This document shows positions 60,226-64,000 of a stretch of 64,000 nucleotides of DNA, piece by piece. Positions within the stretch are counted from its first letter, which is position 1, and every line of letters starts with the position of its first letter. Origin of the DNA: Liolophura sinensis (taxonomy: Eukaryota; Mollusca; Polyplacophora; Chitonida; Chitonidae); the NCBI RefSeq assembly GCF_032854445.1, contig NC_088301.1, forward strand, positions 8,986,281-9,050,280. The letters run 5' to 3'. The notes under the pieces are model-generated. The model was not told where the DNA came from and ran no database searches. It saw nothing but the letters and a program-made list of their open reading frames with translations. Both the position numbers and the translations under genes were made by a program.

Positions 60226-60854
60226 TCTTGTTTAACATTAAGCATGGAACCCTCTCTGGTTTATCACCGCTAACACATCACTTGTTTGGCCATTCGTCAA
60301 TGAAACCGTCGTGCTTGATTCCAGGGGGTTAAAAAACAAAATAAATAAAAAATAGAAAAAGGTTGTAAATTCAGTTCCTCGTAACTTCTATCGTGAACCA
60401 TGTTCGTAAATCATAGGTGAAAAGCCAGTTAGGCATGTGCACTAACCCTTTCTTGCCAGGCACGAACGATACATGCTTTTGTATATCTGTATGCGCCATA
60501 GACCCCGGCCTATACCTCATTTATATTTTTTTCTGTCTTTTTTCTTTTTAATTACGTTTCCAGAGGCCCTCGATCGGTGGCCCTGCGGAACGATAAATTT
60601 AAGCGGCTGTTGCTGATATGCCGGGAGCTTAATTGCGAGTCAGGTACATATATATTCATAGATATGCAGTGATGTCATAGCTGCAAAAATTCAATCATCA
60701 GCATACTTTCTGGTCATGTGACTAGAACACTTGAGGTGAAAACAAAGCGAATTTAACTAAGGTGAGATAGGAATGAAGAAGATTTTTGCATAAAAAAATG
60801 GAAAATAGGCCTATATAGCTCTTTTAGTACATCCCTAGATGGGCCTTAACCTGA
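60226..60854. other. Intergenic DNA, nothing recognised
   Basis: No coding or RNA signal. Confidence 0.5.
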
Positions 60855-60925
60855 CCTCGTGTATATAGGGAAAAACTCTTGAGGACGGCGTTATATATAA
60901 ACACCAATGAAATAAAAAACTAATT
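60855..60925 (+). mobile_element. SINE family A tail fragment
   Basis: CTCGTGTATATAGGGAAAAAC, TCTTGAGGACGGCGTTATAT and AACACCAATGAAATAAAAAAC: the last roughly 70 bp of the family. Confidence 0.7.
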
Positions 60926-62148
60926 TTTATTTGTCTTGTACATGCAGATTGTTTTGGTTTTGTTAGCCACTGAACTACCACATACATATATGTATGCTTG
61001 GAGATTCTACGTCTTACTTAACAATTTTTGTTTTATTATGTAAACTACCGATCTGAGACAATACATTGTTTTATTTAGCCCTGGCATGCGCCACTTGGCG
61101 TTAATTGTCAAATGCCACTTTTTACAGGGTCATTACATATATTTAGAATTTAAAGATCTAATCAGAATTCAAGTAGACATTTTAAAACAATTGCGGTACT
61201 TTTAACATTTACCAGGGGACAATATACACAAACGTATTACAACTCCCTCCCATATATACAATTGATAATTAAATCTAGCATATACTGATGGTGGTTTTTA
61301 CACTATTATATATTGGGACATCAACCAAGAGTGTTATTTTATAAACTATATCATGGTATAATTGAACACATGGTGAAAACTTCTTCTTAATTGTTAATAT
61401 ACAAGGAGGAATATAGATTGAACGTTAACATAAAATTAATACTACCCAAATACTTGAAAAAAAAAATACTTTCCCTTACTGTTGCTTGAAATAATGCTAG
61501 AAAACAGATGCTGTATATTGGCTTCTGTAAAACCCGGTTTGCATATATATGGTATATAGGGTACGAGATGCAAAATTTAATTTCCTAAAAGAAATCCTCT
61601 TTGAAATAACGAAAGATCTTCTGATCCTTAAAAAGCATTTTACTGAGATCTAAGCACTCAGGCAGCCCACTGCTGGAATGACTCCCAAAACTGTGTTTTA
61701 GCTGAGCCAGTAACAATATTGTGCTCAGTATCATCTATCTGGTCACAACCAGATACAGGTAAGATATTCCAAAACTGTTAATGAAAACACAATGTAACAG
61801 TTTAAACTGCATAGACTGAACTTTGTTATGTACCCAAACCTCGTTAAGGCAGAGTCCACAATAAATTCTCAGTAACAAGAAAATTATGTTATATTATTAA
61901 CATCAACTTTGGTGGAATATTTTTGACAAGGGGCTTGTAGAAAATTTTTGTTTTCATTATTTAGCTATCTAAGCTAGTATTATTTATTTTTGGGATGTCA
62001 CACAACAATGCTGGCCTATCTGTATTTCCTGATAATTTATCAGTGAGAGGGATTTTGGTCAAAGCCGTTTCCACAGATTTCATCATGGTTTATGCACAGT
62101 CTTTGAAGGAACAAATGCAAAGTTGTCTCCCTTTAGTGCAGTGCGAAA
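60926..62148. other. AT-rich DNA upstream of OXCT1
   Basis: No repeat or exon was recognised. The final 40 bp (GTTGTCTCCCTTTAGTGCAG) form the presumed OXCT1 promoter / 5' UTR. Confidence 0.5.
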
Positions 62149-62238
62149 ATGGCGACCTTGTACAACGTCAGGCTGTTTGCGGCTGCAGGGAAGACTTTTG
62201 TGAGAATTCCACAGAAATACAATTCACCAATTTGTTGT
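62149..62238 (+). CDS. OXCT1: OXCT1 (SCOT) exon 1, mitochondrial presequence
   Basis: Succinyl-CoA:3-ketoacid CoA transferase moves CoA from succinyl-CoA to acetoacetate in the mitochondrial matrix, the key step of ketone-body use. This 30-codon exon begins MATLYNVRLFAAAGKTFVRI: basic, hydroxylated and free of acidic residues, as expected for a matrix-targeting peptide. It ends at TGT|GTAAGA, a strong donor, in phase 0, matching the phase of the exon 2 acceptor. The identity comes mainly from exon 2; the presequence alone is not conserved. The ATG lies in AAAATGGCGACC, resembling a YY1/TISU initiator found in genes with very short 5' UTRs. Confidence 0.8.
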
Positions 62239-63192
62239 GTAAGATTCCTAGTATAGCCTACACATCTTGGCATTGTGACACACAGAATGCGCTTTCTATA
62301 AAGACATACAATACGGACAAAGTTTGCTCAGCGGTTGTTGTTGCAACTCGGTTGTGATGGGTAGAGCCTTGGAATGTATCCAAAACAGTACTGGTTCATT
62401 AAGTTGGTAAACCTTCGAAGCCAGATTGTCATGTGTGATATAAACAGTTTCACAAGTTCTAATAACCTAGGCCAGAGTTTGTGATTGAATTTGATATTCC
62501 ACTATTCAAGTTGTCTTAGAGAATAAAGTCTCAAATATGAAGTTGCACAGTGTCAAAAGGGTATCCAAAAATTAGCAATAATAATAATAATATAAATAAT
62601 AATAGGTAAATAAATTGTATGGCAAGTAGAATAAGTGCACCTGATTGGAAATCAGAATGTAGAAAGTTGTCAGAGAAAAACTCAAGAAAACCAAGTTTTT
62701 AAAAAATTTTGGTTAAGCTGGTTTTATTCTAACCAGAATCTGTGTCTGTTGCTTCGTCATATTTCATCACATAGTATTTTGACCTGAAGATTTGAACATA
62801 GAAAGACAGGCTCCAGAGTACTCCTGCAAGATTTCTGAAAGCAAGGGGTAGGGGCATAGGCCCATATACAAATTCCCATTTTCCCACAGTGGTAACCTTA
62901 TCACTGACTGACACCTTGTTTTGCTGCCATTTCAGTGGTTCCCAGCTAAACATTTTATTGGATGATAACTTATGCCTTGGTTTCCTCCCACCATAATGCT
63001 GGTCATTGTCGTATAAGTGAAATATTCTTGAATACAGCGTGAAACACAAATCAAATTAATAAATAGATAACGAATGCTATTTATCTAAAAAGAGGACCCC
63101 TTTCATCTCATGAGATTTTCTTTGTGTCATATTTTAGATAAAAACTTTTTTGATAGTGTATAATGTAAATGTATTTTATTCTTCTAATTTAG
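62239..63192 (+). other. OXCT1 intron 1
   Basis: GT at 62239 to AG at 63192. Contains an (AAT)n-like stretch near 62577-62605 and a SINE at 62968-63062. Confidence 0.75.
62968..63062 (+). mobile_element. SINE family A, 3' half, in OXCT1 intron 1
   Basis: GGTTTCCTCCCACCATAATG, GTCGTATAAGTGAAATATTC, GAATACAGCGTGAAACAC and an AAATTAATAAAT tail. It is 5'-truncated. Confidence 0.92.
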
Positions 63193-63304
63193 ATCACCAG
63201 TTGCAAGTATTTCAGTTCCAGTTCTCAAAGAAATGCCAGATTTTATGAGAATGCCGTTGATGCTGTGAAGGATATACCAGATGGAGCCAAACTTTTAGTG
63301 GGAG
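63193..63304 (+). CDS. OXCT1: OXCT1 (SCOT) exon 2, start of the mature enzyme
   Basis: Frame from ATC at 63193 reads [14 protein letters not shown] then [20 protein letters not shown] and LVGG. The stretch [17 protein letters not shown] with LVGG is the well-conserved N-terminus of mature SCOT (vertebrate form [16 protein letters not shown]...VLVGG). The CFSS/YFSSS-like segment is the usual presequence-cleavage neighbourhood. The acceptor TTCTTCTAATTTAG|ATC is phase 0 and the donor GGAG|GTCAGT closes the exon in phase 1, splitting the second glycine codon, as expected before FGLCGIPE. The catalytic glutamate and the rest of the two-domain enzyme lie beyond 64000. Confidence 0.93.
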
Positions 63305-64000
63305 GTCAGTGCTCTTTTTTTCAGCTTCGCTCACTCTAAACACCAGTTCTGAACACCAGCACCCAAACTTTGCATAATAGAGAACTTTTGAGTTAAAGGA
63401 TAAATAAATCTTGTTATGGGTGTTTCTACTCAGTATGCATTTTAGCTTATGAAAAGTGCATAAATCATTACAGCATTGTCCAGGGCCTGGTTTTTCAAAA
63501 CTGGTTGAAGACTTAATACCAGATTTAACTTTGAGCCAAGTCTTCAATTTTGTACTTAGCCTAAAACAGAAAAAAATTTGTACAAGTATAAAATATGAAC
63601 TAAAACTGCTACTGTTATTCTTTGACTTTGGAGTGACATATTACCAGTATTAGCTACTACACTTTTGAACAGCTTTACTATGGGGGTAACACGTATCTGG
63701 ATAATACAGAGCTGAAATAGAGACAAGGAAAAAATATGTATATATATCTGACATTTGTATGCTACTTGTGAACAATGAATGGGTGTTTCAAGTTGATAAT
63801 CATGAGATCAATTTTACCCCAAAATACACAATTGTTTGAGTCACATCAAGGAAAAAAATTGTTATTTATCTTACCCTCTGTGATAGCTGTCTTGTATTCC
63901 ATGATTTAGTTATCACCTGGTCAAGGATGAATCCCAAGTATTTTATTTATATGTGGGTGTGTGAAGCTCCATTGTTGCTCTGGAATATGTAAAAGACATT
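63305..64000 (+). other. OXCT1 intron 2 (partial)
   Basis: AT-rich, no exon beginning with the expected FGLCGIPENL was found before the window end. Confidence 0.65.

Noticed and set aside
61995-62357. 120-codon plus-strand frame
   Set aside because: It overlaps OXCT1 exon 1 in a different frame. The alternative frame starting at 62149 has a donor and a phase-matched, homologous exon 2.

Overview
This is nuclear DNA from an animal, most likely a bivalve or related mollusc. The genes are sparse and split by introns, and the sequence between them is AT-rich. Many copies of a tRNA-derived SINE with a conserved 3' half are scattered on both strands, along with a second SINE family, palindromic MITE-like elements and simple repeats. 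The mollusc assignment is inferred from the repeat landscape and from the spiralian-like look of the proteins. No ribosomal, tRNA or mitochondrial gene is present to settle it.

Four genes are recognisable. (1) On the minus strand at 10777-11400 is the first coding exon of SAMD1, an unmethylated-CpG-island-binding winged-helix protein. Its intron 1 runs left, and the SAM-domain exon was not found. (2) On the plus strand at 47070-48461 is an intronless forkhead (Fox) transcription factor of 463 aa, closest by eye to FoxE, with an unusual wing-1 region. (3) On the minus strand at 58153-58736 is a linker histone H1 gene with a TATA box and a textbook replication-dependent histone 3' stem-loop. 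Its lysine-rich tail is broken by two single-base insertions. A decayed copy of the same tail and stem-loop lies inverted 2 kb away, at 56150-56400. (4) On the plus strand, exon 1 (62149-62238) and exon 2 (63193-63304) belong to OXCT1, the mitochondrial succinyl-CoA:3-ketoacid CoA transferase. The rest of that gene lies to the right of the window. A possible further first exon (15530-15727, minus) is CpG-rich but not identified.

Layout. 0.7-3.4 kb: three adjacent tandem arrays (periods 125, 45 and 39 bp) that share a core. 3.4-10.8 kb: AT-rich DNA, probably intron 1 of SAMD1 (its true left extent is unknown), with two small minisatellites. 11.4-30 kb: transposon-rich intergenic DNA, with full-length SINEs bearing target-site duplications, a dead Crypton-type tyrosine recombinase (18485-19170) whose catalytic arginine codon has become a stop, several fold-back elements, a 63-bp minisatellite split by a SINE, and a TTAA-flanked MITE. 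31.8-46.8 kb: a large tandem segmental duplication (unit about 2.6-3.4 kb, at least four clear copies plus older ones) ending about 300 bp before the Fox start codon. Later insertions can be dated against empty sites in sister copies. 48.5-58 kb: Fox downstream region, palindromes and two inverted copies of a MITE rich in AACACAA/TTGTGTT. 58-64 kb: H1, then OXCT1.

The recognised genes look like unrelated neighbours, not a pathway cluster. I did not find a convincing new enzymatic or defence system. The most unusual items are the nested tandem duplication next to the Fox gene, the broken H1 tail, the dead Crypton recombinase, and four minisatellites whose periods are all multiples of three.
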